Shown piece after piece: positions 46,748 to 56,640 of a stretch of 64,000 nucleotides of DNA (position 1 is the first letter of the stretch; each line of letters begins with the position of its first letter). Source of the stretch: Cellulomonas flavigena DSM 20109 (lineage in GTDB: Bacteria; Actinomycetota; Actinomycetes; Actinomycetales; Cellulomonadaceae); assembly GCF_000092865.1 (NCBI RefSeq), contig NC_014151.1, positions 558,001 to 622,000 on the forward strand, written 5' to 3'. Under the pieces are notes generated by a model, which saw only the letters and a list, made by a program, of their open reading frames with translations, was not told where the DNA came from and did no database searches. The position numbers and the translations under genes are program-made.

Positions 46748-48169
46748 TCAGTCGGAGCTCGCCGGGGCCAGGCCCGCGAGGACGGCGGCCGCCAGGTCGG
46801 CGGCCTCGACGACGCGCAGCCCCTCGGGCACGGTCACCTCCGCGAGGGTGCCGGACGGGACGACGGCCCGCGTGCAGCCGAGCCGTGCGGCCTCCGCGAG
46901 GCGGCGTCCGACTCCCGGCACGGGCCGGATCTCCCCGGCGAGCCCGACCTCGCCGACGGCGACGAGCCCGGTGTGCACCGCGACGTTCTCGCGGCCGCTG
47001 ACGGCGGCGAGCGCGAGCGCGAGGTCGGCGGCCGGCTCGACCACGCGCGCGCCGCCGACGGTCGACACGTACACGTCCTGGTCGGCGAGCCGTGCGCCCA
47101 GGCGTCGCTGCAGCACGGCGAGCACCATCGCGAGCCGGCTGCCGTCGACGCCGCTGGTGGTGCGGCGCGGGTTCGGCACGACGCTGGGCGCGACGAGGGC
47201 CTGCACCTCCGCGGCGAGCGGGCGTCGGCCTTCGAGCGTCACCGTGAGGCACGTGCCGGGCACGTCGTTGACCAGGCGGGACGTGAAGAGCCCCGACGGG
47301 TCGGCGAGGCCCACGATGCCGTGCTCCGAGAGGTCGAAGCACCCCACCTCGTCCGTGGGGCCGTACCGGTTCTTGGTGGCGCGCAGCAGCCGCAGCCGCG
47401 AGTGCCGCTCACCCTCGAACTGGCACACCACGTCGACGAGGTGCTCGAGCGTGCGCGGGCCCGCGACCGACCCGTCCTTCGTGACGTGCCCGACGAGCAC
47501 GACGGGCAGCGCGCGGGACTTCGCGGCCGTGATGAGCGCGGCCGTGACCTCGCGCACCTGCGCGACCCCACCGGGCGAGCCCTCGACCTGCGCCGAGGTG
47601 AAGGTCTGCACCGAGTCGAGCACGAGCAGGTCGGGGTCGACGCTCTCGATGTGCCCGAGCACGATGCCGAGGTCCGTCTCCGACGCGAGCAGCAGCGACG
47701 GGGCGAGCGCGTGGATGCGTCCGGCGCGCAGCCGGACCTGGGCGGCCGACTCCTCGCCCGTGACGTAGAGGACCTTCCGGCCCGTGCGGGCGGCGCGCGC
47801 CGCCACGTCCAGCAGCAGCGTCGACTTGCCCACGCCCGGCTCGCCCGCGAGCAGCACGACGGCACCGGGGACGAGACCGCCGCCGAGCACGCGGTCCAGC
47901 TCGTCGACGCCCGTCGGCCGCGCGGTCGCGGACTCGACGTCGATCTCCTCGATCGGCCGCGCCGGGTTGCGGGTGGGGGCGACGGCCACGGTCCGCGGCC
48001 CGCCGGAGCCCGGCCCGGCGTCCTCGACGACCGACCCCCACTCCTGGCACTCGCCGCACCGCCCGACCCACTTGGCCGCGGTCCACCCGCACTCGGTGCA
48101 GCGGAACCCGGGGCGCTCGGAGGGGCGGTCGGCCCCGGCGCGGGGGCGTCGCGTCGTCGTCTGGCTCAC
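46748..48169 (-). CDS. radA: DNA repair protein RadA
   Basis: 473 residues. Branch-migration ATPase. N-terminal four-Cys zinc finger ([21 protein letters not shown]), Walker [16 protein letters not shown], Walker B LLVLDSV, the RadA-specific [11 protein letters not shown] (KNRFG motif) and a C-terminal Lon-like domain ([20 protein letters not shown]). GTG 48169 with TAGGTT six bases upstream suggests a leaderless mRNA. disA lies 44 bases downstream. Confidence 0.97.
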   Translation of the reverse strand: MSQTTTRRPRAGADRPSERPGFRCTECGWTAAKWVGRCGECQEWGSVVEDAGPGSGGPRTVAVAPTRNPARPIEEIDVESATARPTGVDELDRVLGGGLVPGAVVLLAGEPGVGKSTLLLDVAARAARTGRKVLYVTGEESAAQVRLRAGRIHALAPSLLLASETDLGIVLGHIESVDPDLLVLDSVQTFTSAQVEGSPGGVAQVREVTAALITAAKSRALPVVLVGHVTKDGSVAGPRTLEHLVDVVCQFEGERHSRLRLLRATKNRYGPTDEVGCFDLSEHGIVGLADPSGLFTSRLVNDVPGTCLTVTLEGRRPLAAEVQALVAPSVVPNPRRTTSGVDGSRLAMVLAVLQRRLGARLADQDVYVSTVGGARVVEPAADLALALAAVSGRENVAVHTGLVAVGEVGLAGEIRPVPGVGRRLAEAARLGCTRAVVPSGTLAEVTVPEGLRVVEAADLAAAVLAGLAPASSD

Positions 48170-48175
48170 GTCCGC

Positions 48176-48181
48176 AACCTA
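48176..48181 (-). promoter_or_regulatory. -10 box of radA (leaderless)
   Basis: Complement reads TAGGTT, six bases before GTG 48169. Confidence 0.5.
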
Positions 48182-48248
48182 TGTCCCCCCACCGACAACC
48201 CCCCGGCGCTGCGCCGCGCGGCGCCGGATCGACGGCTCGCGGCCGCCT

Positions 48249-48286
48249 GAGCGAGACGGGGGAGCGAGACGGGGGAGCGAGGCGGG
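48249..48286. repeat. 13-bp tandem repeat
   Basis: GAGCGAGACGGGG at 48249-48261 and 48262-48274, with a degenerate third copy to 48286. It sits at the broken left end of the permease remnant. Confidence 0.85.
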
Positions 48287-48806
48287 CGCCTACGCCGGCA
48301 CCGCCGTCGCCGCCGCCCGGTCCGACGAGCGCTCCGGCCGCGCCGCCGCCCTGCTCACCCTGCCGGTCGCGCGGGTGCGGTGGCTGGGGGCGCAGGTCGC
48401 GCTCGCGGGCGCCGCGGCGGCGGCGATGCTCGTCGTCGCGGGCCTGGTCATGGGTGCCGGCGCCGCGACGACGCTCGACGACCCGGCGCAGCTCGGGCGC
48501 CTGGTCGGCGCGGCCGTGGTGACGGTGCCGGGGGTCCTCGTCGTCCGCGGCGTCGCGACCGCCGTGCTGGGTCTGGCACCGCGCGCGGCGCCCCTGGTCT
48601 GGGTCTACGTGGCGTACGTCGGCACCGTCGGCATGTTCGGCGCGCTGCTGCCCGCCGGCACCGACGTGCTGTCGCCCTTCACGCACCTGCCGACGCTCCC
48701 CGCCGAGCCGATGGCGTGGCCGCCCGTCCTCGCCGTGACGGGCGTCGCGGTGCTGCTCGTGGTCGCGGGGCTCGCGGGGGTGCGTCGCCGCGACCTCGAG
48801 GGCTGA
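48287..48806 (+). pseudogene. C-terminal remnant of an ABC-2-type exporter permease
   Basis: About 172 residues with several transmembrane helices. It begins abruptly at AYAGTAVAAARSDERSGRAA, a cytoplasmic loop that in intact exporters of this type lies mid-protein, then LPVARVRWLGAQVALAGAAA and the final RRRDLEG. No ATG or GTG with a ribosome-binding site precedes it and no N-terminal half exists to the left, where the tandem repeat and radA start lie. A deletion reaching the radA promoter would explain this. No ATPase gene is adjacent. Confidence 0.65.
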
Positions 48807-48872
48807 CTCGCTCGGTAGGCTGCGCGGTGGCCCGGCAGCCGCCGACCGCACCACACGAGGGGGATGCCCGAG

Positions 48873-49700
48873 ATGAGCGACACGGGACGACCCGGGGGGC
48901 CCGAGCAGTCCCCGGGGTCCACGGGACCGACGCACCGGCCGGCGGCGACGCCGCAGGGCGCACCCCCGCTCGGCACCGGCGGCTGGGCGGCTCACGGTGA
49001 GGGCACGCCACCCGGCGCCGCGCCGGAGACCTCCGGACCCGACGGCGACGCCACGCACGGCGGTCGGCCGCGCTGGCTGCTGCCGGCGGCGGTCGGCGCG
49101 GGTGTGGTCGTCGTCGTGGCGGTGGTCGCGGTCGTGCTCGGGTCGCGTGGCGGTGACGCCGAGAGCCCGGCGCCCGCCGCGTCGACCGTGCTGCTGCCCG
49201 TGCCGACGCCGGCCGTCGCACCCGCCGAGCGTGCTGCGACCACGGCGTTCGCCTCCGCCCTGCCGACGGCCGTGCTGCAGTACGCCCTCGAGTCGTCGCA
49301 GGAGGACACGGAGTGGACCGGCGCGGGTGCGCTCGAGGCCTGGGCCGAGACGTTCACGGACGGGGAGGGCGGCACGCTCACCGTGCGGGCCGCGCAGCAC
49401 GAGTCCGTGCAGGACGCGACGGCCTTCCTGCAGCGCGCCGGCGAGGGCCTGCCCGCGCCGGCGCCCGCCGACGACGCGGCGGCGGACGAGGCGACGCAGG
49501 ACGAGTCGCCGGACACCGACGCCGTCGCCTTCCCGCAGTCCGGGGAGGTCCTGGTCGGGGGCGAGCCGGTCGGCACGTACACGGTGGTCGACGCGGGTGA
49601 CGGCACGGGCGTCGCGCTCTGGCAGAACGGCACGGCCGTGTTCCGACTCACGGCGCCGATCGCGGACGTGCTGGACGCCTACACGGCGTACGGGCTGTAG
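48873..49700 (+). CDS. Membrane-anchored protein of unknown function
   Basis: 275 residues from ATG 48873 (GAGGGGG nine bases upstream; ATG 48864 is too close to it). A Gly/Pro-rich cytoplasmic region of about 65 residues, one transmembrane helix (about 70-90: LLPAAVGAGVVVVVAVVAVV), then an extracytoplasmic domain (TAVLQYALESSQEDTEW, AAQHESVQDATAFLQRAG, VGTYTVVDAGDGTGVALWQN). TAGGCT (48816-48821) is a likely -10. No family was recognised. Confidence 0.8.
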   Translation: MSDTGRPGGPEQSPGSTGPTHRPAATPQGAPPLGTGGWAAHGEGTPPGAAPETSGPDGDATHGGRPRWLLPAAVGAGVVVVVAVVAVVLGSRGGDAESPAPAASTVLLPVPTPAVAPAERAATTAFASALPTAVLQYALESSQEDTEWTGAGALEAWAETFTDGEGGTLTVRAAQHESVQDATAFLQRAGEGLPAPAPADDAAADEATQDESPDTDAVAFPQSGEVLVGGEPVGTYTVVDAGDGTGVALWQNGTAVFRLTAPIADVLDAYTAYGL

Positions 49701-49731
49701 CCGCGCCCATCAGGAGACGGGCGCTCTGGCG

Positions 49732-50478
49732 TCAGACCGCCGGACGCAGGACGTACCCGACGCCGCGCAGGGTGTGCAGCATCGGCGCGCGGCCCTTGTC
49801 GATCTTGCGGCGCAGGTAGGACACGTACAGCTCGACGATGTTCGCCTGCCCGCCGAAGTCGTACTGCCACACGCGGTCGAGGATCTGCGCCTTGCTCAGC
49901 GCGCGCCGGGGGTTGCGCATGAAGTAGCGCAGCAGCTCGAACTCGGTGGCGGTGAGCCGGATCGCGTCGTCGCCGCGCCACACCTCGTGGCTGTCCTCGT
50001 CCAGCCGCAGGTCCCCGACGACCAGCGTCGAGTCCGAGGTCTGCGTGACGGCACCGGCGCGGCGCAGCAGGCCGCGCAGCCGGGCGACGACCTCCTCGAC
50101 GCCGAACGGCTTGGTGACGTAGTCGTCGTCCGCGGTGAGGCTCGCGGCCTGTGCGTCCGGGGCGTCCCGGCCCGCGAGCAGCAGCACCGACACGGCCGGC
50201 CGGGCACGGCGCAGCCGGGGCAGGAGGTCCGTGTGCTCGGCCAGCGCGGCGTCGGCCAGCACGACGTCCGGGTCGAACACGGCCGCGCGCTCGACGGCGT
50301 CCAGCGCGGACGGTGCGAGCTCGGCCCGCCAGCCCTCGTAGCGCAGGGCGGTGCACAGCAGCTCGGCGAGCGCCTGCTCGTCGTCGACGACGAGCGCGCG
50401 CACCGGTGATCCGTCCGGGCGGGTCAGGGCGCCGGGTCGACGCACGTGGGTCGGGGCGGGTGCTGTCGTCGTCGTCAT
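49732..50478 (-). CDS. OmpR/PhoB-type response regulator
   Basis: 248 residues. Receiver domain about 25-145 with acidic pocket VVDDEQAL, the phospho-Asp in VVLADAALAE and the Lys in DYVTKPFG. The switch Ser/Thr position is Ala (VLLLAGRDA). The C-terminal winged helix is intact (LTATEFELLRYFMRNPRRAL, YVSYLRRKID, TLRGVGYVLRP). No sensor kinase is next to it, so it is an orphan. The N-terminal 25 residues are an unstructured extension. The degenerate switch residue hints at atypical activation. Confidence 0.9.
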   Translation of the reverse strand: MTTTTAPAPTHVRRPGALTRPDGSPVRALVVDDEQALAELLCTALRYEGWRAELAPSALDAVERAAVFDPDVVLADAALAEHTDLLPRLRRARPAVSVLLLAGRDAPDAQAASLTADDDYVTKPFGVEEVVARLRGLLRRAGAVTQTSDSTLVVGDLRLDEDSHEVWRGDDAIRLTATEFELLRYFMRNPRRALSKAQILDRVWQYDFGGQANIVELYVSYLRRKIDKGRAPMLHTLRGVGYVLRPAV

Positions 50479-50603
50479 GGGGAGAGCCTGTTCGCCCGCC
50501 CTGTGCTGCGGCTGGAGCGTTCCTGTGAGTTCGCTGAGGCGGGACGGACCACGGCCGGGGTCGCCGTCCCGTGCGAGAGCGCGGTGTGCCCTACCGTGTG
50601 ACG

Positions 50604-51566
50604 GTGCACGAGGGCCTCTCCGTCCCGGTCGACCCGGACCCGTCGTCGCCGGCGCGTCGTCGTGCGCGCGGCGCGGTCGTCGCCGCCTGCGCCGGCGTGG
50701 TCGTGACCTGCGCGCTCGGCGTGTGGCTGCTCTGGCGCGTGTTCGTCGACACGTGGGCCGGGCAGCGCGTGGAGGACGCGGCGCTGGACGGTGCCGCGAT
50801 CGGGCAGGGGCACCTGTGGCGGCTCGCCGAGCCGGTGCTGGACGTGGTGTCCGTCGGGTTCGTCGCCGGCGGGCTGCTGGGCGCCGCGGCGCTCGCGCTG
50901 GCGCGCCGTCGGCTGTCGCTCGCGGTGCAGGTCGCGGTCCTCGTCGCGGGTGCCAACCTCACGACCCGGATCGTCAAGGCGTACGTGCTCGACCGACCCG
51001 TGCTGGGCGTCGGCTCCGACTACGGCAACACGCTGCCGAGCGGTCACACGACCGCCGCCGGGTCCATCGCCGCGGGGCTGCTCCTGGTCGTCCCGCCGCG
51101 TGCGCGTCCGCTCGTGGCCGTGCTCGGCGGCGGCTACACGGCCCTGACGGGCATCTCGACGCTCGTCGGCCAGTGGCACCGGCCGTCGGACGTCGTGGCG
51201 GGTGCGCTCGTCGTGCTCGGCTGGACGGCGCTCGTGTGCGGGGCCATGGCGGCCCGCGGCGCGCCGGCGGGGACCGCGACGGCCGCTCTGCGGCGCGTGG
51301 ACGCGGGCGACCGGTGGTGGCGGCGCACACGGCGCACGGCGGGCGGCCTCGTCGTCCTCGGCGTCGCGTCGGGCGCGGCGGCCGTGGTGACGCTCACACG
51401 CACCTGGGCCTACCGGGCCGGGACAGCGGGTCGCGGCGACGAGCTCCTGGCCTACGGTGGGGGGGTCGCCGGGGTCGTCGCGGCGTGCAGCCTCACGTTC
51501 GCGGTCATGCTGCTGCTGCGTCATGCGGCGGGATCACGGGACGAGACGCCCGCCGCGTCCGGTTGA
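50604..51566 (+). CDS. PAP2-family phosphatase
   Basis: 320 residues from GTG 50604, six or more transmembrane helices. The phosphatase motifs are in order: KAYVLDRP (KxxxxxxRP), LPSGHTTAAG (PSGH) and GQWHRPSDV (SRxxxxxHxxxD-like, with His and Asp). Likely acts on lipid or undecaprenyl pyrophosphates at the outer face. TACCGT (50592-50597) six bases before the GTG, with no ribosome-binding site, supports this start and leaderless transcription. Confidence 0.88.
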   Translation: MHEGLSVPVDPDPSSPARRRARGAVVAACAGVVVTCALGVWLLWRVFVDTWAGQRVEDAALDGAAIGQGHLWRLAEPVLDVVSVGFVAGGLLGAAALALARRRLSLAVQVAVLVAGANLTTRIVKAYVLDRPVLGVGSDYGNTLPSGHTTAAGSIAAGLLLVVPPRARPLVAVLGGGYTALTGISTLVGQWHRPSDVVAGALVVLGWTALVCGAMAARGAPAGTATAALRRVDAGDRWWRRTRRTAGGLVVLGVASGAAAVVTLTRTWAYRAGTAGRGDELLAYGGGVAGVVAACSLTFAVMLLLRHAAGSRDETPAASG

Positions 51567-51672
51567 CGCCAGGACGTAGAGTCCCTCGAAAGTGCGGGAC
51601 GACGCGTCGCGGCGCGCCCCGGCCCGCCACGAGATCGACCCCACCCAGTCCACGGCACGGAAGGCCGCTCAG

Positions 51673-54396
51673 ATGTCCGCAGGTCGCAAGCTCGTCATCG
51701 TGGAGTCCCCGGCGAAGGCACGCACCATCGCCGGGTACCTCGGTGACGGGTTCGACGTGGAGGCGTCGGTCGGGCACATCCGTGACCTGCCGCAGCCCTC
51801 GGAGCTGCCCGCGGACATGAAGAAGGGCCCGTACGGCAAGTTCGCCGTGGACGTCGAGAACGGGTTCACGCCGTACTACGTGGTCGACGCGGACAAGAAG
51901 AAGAAGGTCGCCGAGCTCAAGAAGCTCCTCAAGGAGTCGGACGAGCTGTACCTCGCCACCGACGAGGACCGCGAGGGCGAGGCCATCGCGTGGCACCTGC
52001 TGGCCGAGCTGAAGCCGAAGATCCCCGTCAAGCGCATGGTGTTCCACGAGATCACTCGCGAGGCGATCACGCGGGCGCTGGAGAACACGCGCGAGCTCGA
52101 CGAGCGCCTCGTCGACGCGCAGGAGACCCGGCGCATCCTCGACCGGCTGTACGGCTACGAGGTCAGCCCCGTGCTGTGGCGCAAGGTCCGCCAGGGCCTG
52201 TCCGCGGGCCGGGTGCAGTCCGTCGCGACGCGGCTCGTGGTCGAGCGCGAGCGGGAGCGCATGGCGTTCGTCGCGGCCGACTACTGGGACGTCACGGGCA
52301 CCTTCGCCGTCGCGGACGACTCGGAGCCGACGTTCTCCGCGCGCCTGACGGGCGTCGGTGGGGCGCGCGTCGCGTCGGGCCGTGACTTCGACGACCGCGG
52401 GGCGCTGAAGACCCGCGACACCGTGGTCCTCGACGAGACGCGCGCGCACGCGCTGGTCGCCGGGCTCGACGGCGCCGCGTTCACGGTGCAGTCGCTGGAG
52501 ACCAAGCCGTACACGCGCCGCCCCGCCGCGCCGTTCACGACGTCGACGCTGCAGCAGGAGGCGTCGCGCAAGCTGCGCATGAGCTCGCGGCAGGCGATGC
52601 GCACCGCGCAGACGCTGTACGAGAACGGCTACATCACCTACATGCGCACCGACTCGCCCGCGCTGTCGACGCAGGCGGTCGACGCCGCGCGCCGCCAGGT
52701 CGCCGAGCTGTACGGCGCGGACCACGTGCCCGACAAGCCGCGCGTCTACACGTCGAAGGCGAAGGGCGCGCAGGAGGCGCACGAGGCGATCCGGCCCGCG
52801 GGTGACCACTTCCGCACACCGGCGCAGGTGGCGCGCGAGCTGTCCGGCGACCAGTTCAAGCTCTACGAGCTCATCTGGAAGCGCACGGTCGCCTCGCAGA
52901 TGGCCGACGCGCGCGGGCAGACGGCGTCCGTGAGGCTGGCGGCGACCGCGCGGACCGCCGACGGGCCGGTCGAGACCGTGTTCTCCGCGTCCGGCACGGT
53001 CATCACGTTCCGCGGGTTCCTCGCCGCGTACGAGGAGGGCCGCGACCGTGGTCGCTACGACGAGGCGGAGGGCGGGGCGTCCGGCAGCGACGACGCGCGC
53101 CTGCCGCAGATGGCGCAGGGCGACCCGGTCACGGGCAGCGACCTGACGGCCGACGGGCACCGCACGTCCCCGCCGCCGCGCTACACCGAGGCGTCGCTCG
53201 TCAAGGCGCTCGAGGAGCGCGGCATCGGCCGCCCGTCCACGTACGCCGCGACGATCGGCGTCATCCAGGACCGCGGGTACGTCACCAACCGTGGCCAGGC
53301 GCTCGTGCCGACGTGGCTCGCGTTCGCCGTCACGCGGCTGCTCGAGGAGAACTTCGACCGCCTCGTCGACTACAACTTCACGGCCGGCATGGAGGAGAGC
53401 CTCGACGCGATCGCCGCGGGTCAGAAGGGGCGCGTCGACTGGCTGACGGAGTTCTACTTCGGCGACCGCTCGGACTCCGTGGCCAGCGGCGGTCTGCGCG
53501 GGCTCGTCGACAACCTCGGTGAGATCGACGCGCGCGAGGTCAACTCCATCGAGATCGGCGACGGCATCACGCTGCGCGTCGGCCGGTACGGCCCGTACCT
53601 CGAGGCGCCCGGGGAGGGTCCCGACGACGAGCCGCGCCGCTCGTCCGTCCCCGACGACCTCGCGCCGGACGAGCTGACGGTCGCCAAGGCGCGCGAGCTG
53701 CTCGAGACCATGCCCGACGGCGACAAGGTGCTCGGCACGGACCCGGGGTCGGGCCACCAGATCGTCGCGCGCAACGGCCGCTACGGCCCGTACGTCACCG
53801 AGGTGCTGCCGGAGCCGGAGCTCGACCCGGGCCTGTCCGCCGCCGCCCGCAAGAAGGCGCTGGCCGCGGCGCCCAAGCCGCGCACCGGCTCGTTGTTCAA
53901 GTCGATGTCGCTGGCCACGGTCACGCTCGACGACGCGCTGCGTCTGCTGTCGCTGCCGCGCGTGGTGGGCGCCGACCCGGAGACGGGCGCCGAGATCACC
54001 GCGCAGAACGGCCGGTACGGGCCGTACCTGAAGAAGGGGACGGACTCGCGCACGCTCGCGTCGGAGGAGCAGCTGCTCACGATCACGCTCGAGGAGGCGC
54101 TGGCGATCTACGCGCAGCCCAAGCGCGGCCGCGGGCAGACCGCCGCCGCCCCGTTGCGCGAGCTCGGCACCGACCCGACGAGCGGCAGGCCGATCGTCGT
54201 CAAGGACGGCCGCTTCGGCGCGTACGTCACCGACGGCGAGACCAACCGCACGCTGCCGCGGGACGTGACGCCCGAGTCGATCACCCCCGAGCAGGCCGTC
54301 GAGCTCCTCGCGGAGAAGCGCGCCGCCGGCCCGGCCAAGAAGAAGACGACGACGCGCAAGACGACGACACGTCAGAAGTCCGCGGCCAAGAGCTGA
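51673..54396 (+). CDS. topA: DNA topoisomerase I
   Basis: 907 residues from ATG 51673 (GGAAGG, 8-nt spacing; GTG 51592 is open in frame but adds an Arg-rich extension). Toprim domain KLVIVESPAKARTIAGYLG with DEDREGEAIAWH, active Tyr323 in YITYMRTDS, and RPSTYAATI. Instead of zinc fingers, the C-terminus has Topo_C_Rpt repeats (GRYGPYV at several places) and a Lys/Thr-rich tail, as in actinobacterial TopoI. TAGAGT at 51577-51582 is a likely -10. Followed by a hairpin terminator. Confidence 0.98.
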   Translation: MSAGRKLVIVESPAKARTIAGYLGDGFDVEASVGHIRDLPQPSELPADMKKGPYGKFAVDVENGFTPYYVVDADKKKKVAELKKLLKESDELYLATDEDREGEAIAWHLLAELKPKIPVKRMVFHEITREAITRALENTRELDERLVDAQETRRILDRLYGYEVSPVLWRKVRQGLSAGRVQSVATRLVVERERERMAFVAADYWDVTGTFAVADDSEPTFSARLTGVGGARVASGRDFDDRGALKTRDTVVLDETRAHALVAGLDGAAFTVQSLETKPYTRRPAAPFTTSTLQQEASRKLRMSSRQAMRTAQTLYENGYITYMRTDSPALSTQAVDAARRQVAELYGADHVPDKPRVYTSKAKGAQEAHEAIRPAGDHFRTPAQVARELSGDQFKLYELIWKRTVASQMADARGQTASVRLAATARTADGPVETVFSASGTVITFRGFLAAYEEGRDRGRYDEAEGGASGSDDARLPQMAQGDPVTGSDLTADGHRTSPPPRYTEASLVKALEERGIGRPSTYAATIGVIQDRGYVTNRGQALVPTWLAFAVTRLLEENFDRLVDYNFTAGMEESLDAIAAGQKGRVDWLTEFYFGDRSDSVASGGLRGLVDNLGEIDAREVNSIEIGDGITLRVGRYGPYLEAPGEGPDDEPRRSSVPDDLAPDELTVAKARELLETMPDGDKVLGTDPGSGHQIVARNGRYGPYVTEVLPEPELDPGLSAAARKKALAAAPKPRTGSLFKSMSLATVTLDDALRLLSLPRVVGADPETGAEITAQNGRYGPYLKKGTDSRTLASEEQLLTITLEEALAIYAQPKRGRGQTAAAPLRELGTDPTSGRPIVVKDGRFGAYVTDGETNRTLPRDVTPESITPEQAVELLAEKRAAGPAKKKTTTRKTTTRQKSAAKS

Positions 54397-54403
54397 CGCC
54401 CTG

Positions 54404-54434
54404 CGCCGGACGAGACACCACCCCTCGTCCGGCG
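54404..54434 (+). terminator. Terminator of topA
   Basis: 11-bp stem (54404-54414 with 54424-54434), 9-nt loop. Confidence 0.75.
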
Positions 54435-54472
54435 GTCGAGGCAGGTCCCGGTCGAGCGGTGACGCCGGGCGG

Positions 54473-54580
54473 CCGGTCTCGCGACCGCCTCGTCCCGGCC
54501 CCTGAGACGGCGCTCCCGCGAGACCGGTCGCAGGTGGCTCATCAGCCCGGACGAGCCGACGCAGCCCGGTCTCGCGACCG
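54473..54580. repeat. Palindromic repeat cluster in the topA downstream region
   Basis: CCGGTCTCGCGACCG occurs directly at 54473-54487 and 54566-54580. The 11-base core is inverted at 54517-54527. Each 15-mer can itself fold (CGGTC/GACCG around TCGC). The rest of 54397-54717 holds no gene that I can support. Confidence 0.7.
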
Positions 54581-54717
54581 CGGTGTTTCGCGTCGTGGGA
54601 TCGCCGCCGGGTGTCGAGCTCGTGGCCCGGCCGACCACAGCCCCGCGTCGGGAGTCCTGCTCCACAGATCCTCGCGGGGAGAGCCGTCCCACGGTCCGGC
54701 GGTGGTCGGGTGGGCCC

Positions 54718-55736
54718 GTGCGACGACCTGCCCCGGTACCCGACCGCCTGCTCGCGCACGCCGAGCTCCAGGAGGCGCTGCTCGACGCGCAGCAGTGTGA
54801 CGCGGCCGGCGTCGGCCCGGCGCGTCGGGCGGCGCTGCGCCGCGCCGGGCTGCTCGCCACCGTCGTGCGCGGGGTCCACGACGCCGCACCGGCGCTCGAC
54901 GCCGCCGCGTGCGGACGCGCACCGTGGGCCGGTCACGACCCGGACGACCACCGGCGCCGCCGAGCCGCCTGGATCGCGCTCCTCGCGCTCGGCCGTGAGC
55001 ACGCCGTCGCCACCGGCGCGTGCGCGCTCGCGCTCCTCGGCGTCCAGGGGCTGCCGCGGTCGATCCGGCCGGAGGGCGCACTCCGCGACGGGTCGCACCG
55101 CACTCCCGGTGGCGGGGTGCGGGTGCGGTGCGTCGTACCCGACCGCGTGGAGCGGGTCGGACGGGCGCGGGTCGTCGACCCCGTGACCGCGCTGGCGCAG
55201 GCGGTCGTGGAGCTGGGGCGCGACCACGCGGTGGCCGTCCTCGACTCGGCCGTCCAGCGGCACGTGATCGGCCCCGACGGTGTCGACGACGTCGCGCGCC
55301 TGCTGCACGGCCGTCGCGGGAGCCGCCGCGTCGCCGAGTGGTGGGACCTCGTCGACGGTCGTGCACAGTCGCCCCTGGAGACGCGCGCCCGGCTCCAGTG
55401 CAGGGACGCGGGCCTGGCACCCCATGACCTGCAGGTGCCGGTGAAGGACGCCGACGGTCGCGTCCTCGCCCGCGGGGACCTCGGATGGTGGCTGGCGGAC
55501 GGCAGGCTGCTCGTGGCGGAGATCGACGGGTCGGCCCGCACGGCACGCCCGACGCGCTGCACCACGACCGCGCGCGCCAGAACCAGATCGTGGCCACCGG
55601 TGCGATCCTCCTCCGCTTCACGGCCGCCGACCTCCGCGCCGGCCGCCTCCCGGCCACCATCGCCCGCCACGTCCACCGTCCCGGATGCGGGGATGCAGCG
55701 CAGGCGGGTGGACTCCGGTGGGTCGGCGGCCGGTGA
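54718..55736 (+). pseudogene. AbiEi/DUF559-like protein, frameshifted near 55540
   Basis: GTG 54718 opens about 270 residues: a helical N-terminus (LAHAELQEALLDAQQCDAAG, RRAALRRAGLLATVVRGVHD) like winged-helix AbiEi-antitoxin starts, then DPVTALAQAVVELGRDHAVA, and WLADGRLLVAEIDG. At about 55540 the frame changes; the continuation HGTPDALHHDRARQNQIVAT, GAILLRFTAADLRAG is the end of a Vsr/DUF559-type nuclease-like domain and closes at TGA 55734-55736. One added G in TCGGCCC restores it. Family members are common in actinobacteria and mostly uncharacterised. Confidence 0.65.
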
Positions 55737-55762
55737 TGCCCCCCGTCCGGCACGATGGGCGG

Positions 55763-56572
55763 GTGCGACGTGACGTGGTCCGGCCCCCGTGGGGAGCGGC
55801 CTGCGCCCTCGTCGCGTCGGCACTGCTGCTCACCGGCTGCACGAGCGGACCGGAACCCGTCCAACCGGTGCCCACGGCCGCGCCGGCACCGTCGGCCACC
55901 GGCGGGACGACGTTCACGCAGGCCGTCGCCGCGCTCACGCCGGACCTCGTCCCTGCCGGGCAGGTGACGCCCTGCGAGGAGCTCGAGCCCGGGTCGCCGG
56001 AGGCGCGGGAGCACCTCGAGCGGGCGACGGCCGCCGCGACCGCCGAGCCCGCGCCCACCCCGACGCTGCCGTCCTGCGGGCTCGCCGCCGTCGAGGCGCT
56101 GCGGGCCGCGAGCATCGCGGGCCTCGCGTTCGCGGCCGGCGTGGAGCTCGAGCTGCCCGTCGCCGGCGGTGCCGCGCGCGCCGTCGAGGTCTACCAGCTC
56201 CAGGACGCCGCGGCGGCGGCCGTGAGCTACGCGGAGCAGGTCACCGACGAGGAGGGCTGGGCGCAGGACCAGGAGGTGCCGGCCCAGGACCTCGGCGACG
56301 GGACGGTGCAGCCGCGCACGGTGGTCAGCGGTGCGCGCACGGAGGTCGTCGAGGTACCGGGCTGGACGGCCACGGTGTTCGCCCGCGACGAGGTGAGCTA
56401 CGCGAGCGACGGGGAGCAGGTCGCGGACCCGGTGTCGTACGCGTACCTCTGGGCCGTGCGCGACGACGTCCTGGTGCGTGTCCACGTCGCGGGCGACGTG
56501 CCGGGGGCGGCGGCTGCCACGGCCGTGGAGACCGCGCGCACGTTCGCCGCCGGGGTCGCCGCCGCGGGCTGA
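55763..56572 (+). CDS. Lipoprotein of unknown function
   Basis: 269 residues from GTG 55763. Signal sequence and lipobox LLLTGC (Cys near residue 27), a Thr/Pro/Ala linker, then a domain with two cysteines (VTPCEELEP, LPSCGLAAV) and the segments VEVYQLQDAAAAAVSYAEQV and WTATVFARDEVSYASDG. CACGAT six bases before the GTG may be its -10 (leaderless). Lies just after the frameshifted gene. No family recognised. Confidence 0.8.
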   Translation: MRRDVVRPPWGAACALVASALLLTGCTSGPEPVQPVPTAAPAPSATGGTTFTQAVAALTPDLVPAGQVTPCEELEPGSPEAREHLERATAAATAEPAPTPTLPSCGLAAVEALRAASIAGLAFAAGVELELPVAGGAARAVEVYQLQDAAAAAVSYAEQVTDEEGWAQDQEVPAQDLGDGTVQPRTVVSGARTEVVEVPGWTATVFARDEVSYASDGEQVADPVSYAYLWAVRDDVLVRVHVAGDVPGAAAATAVETARTFAAGVAAAG

Positions 56573-56640
56573 CGTCCCGTGCGGTGCGACCTGCGCCGCA
56601 CGGGCTGCCGGGCGCGCCCGGCGGGCGCTAGGTTGGCGCC

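Noticed and set aside
51505..55425. A 1306-codon open frame on the minus strand
   Set aside because: Antisense to topA and its downstream gene; no domain is recognisable, while topA is complete.
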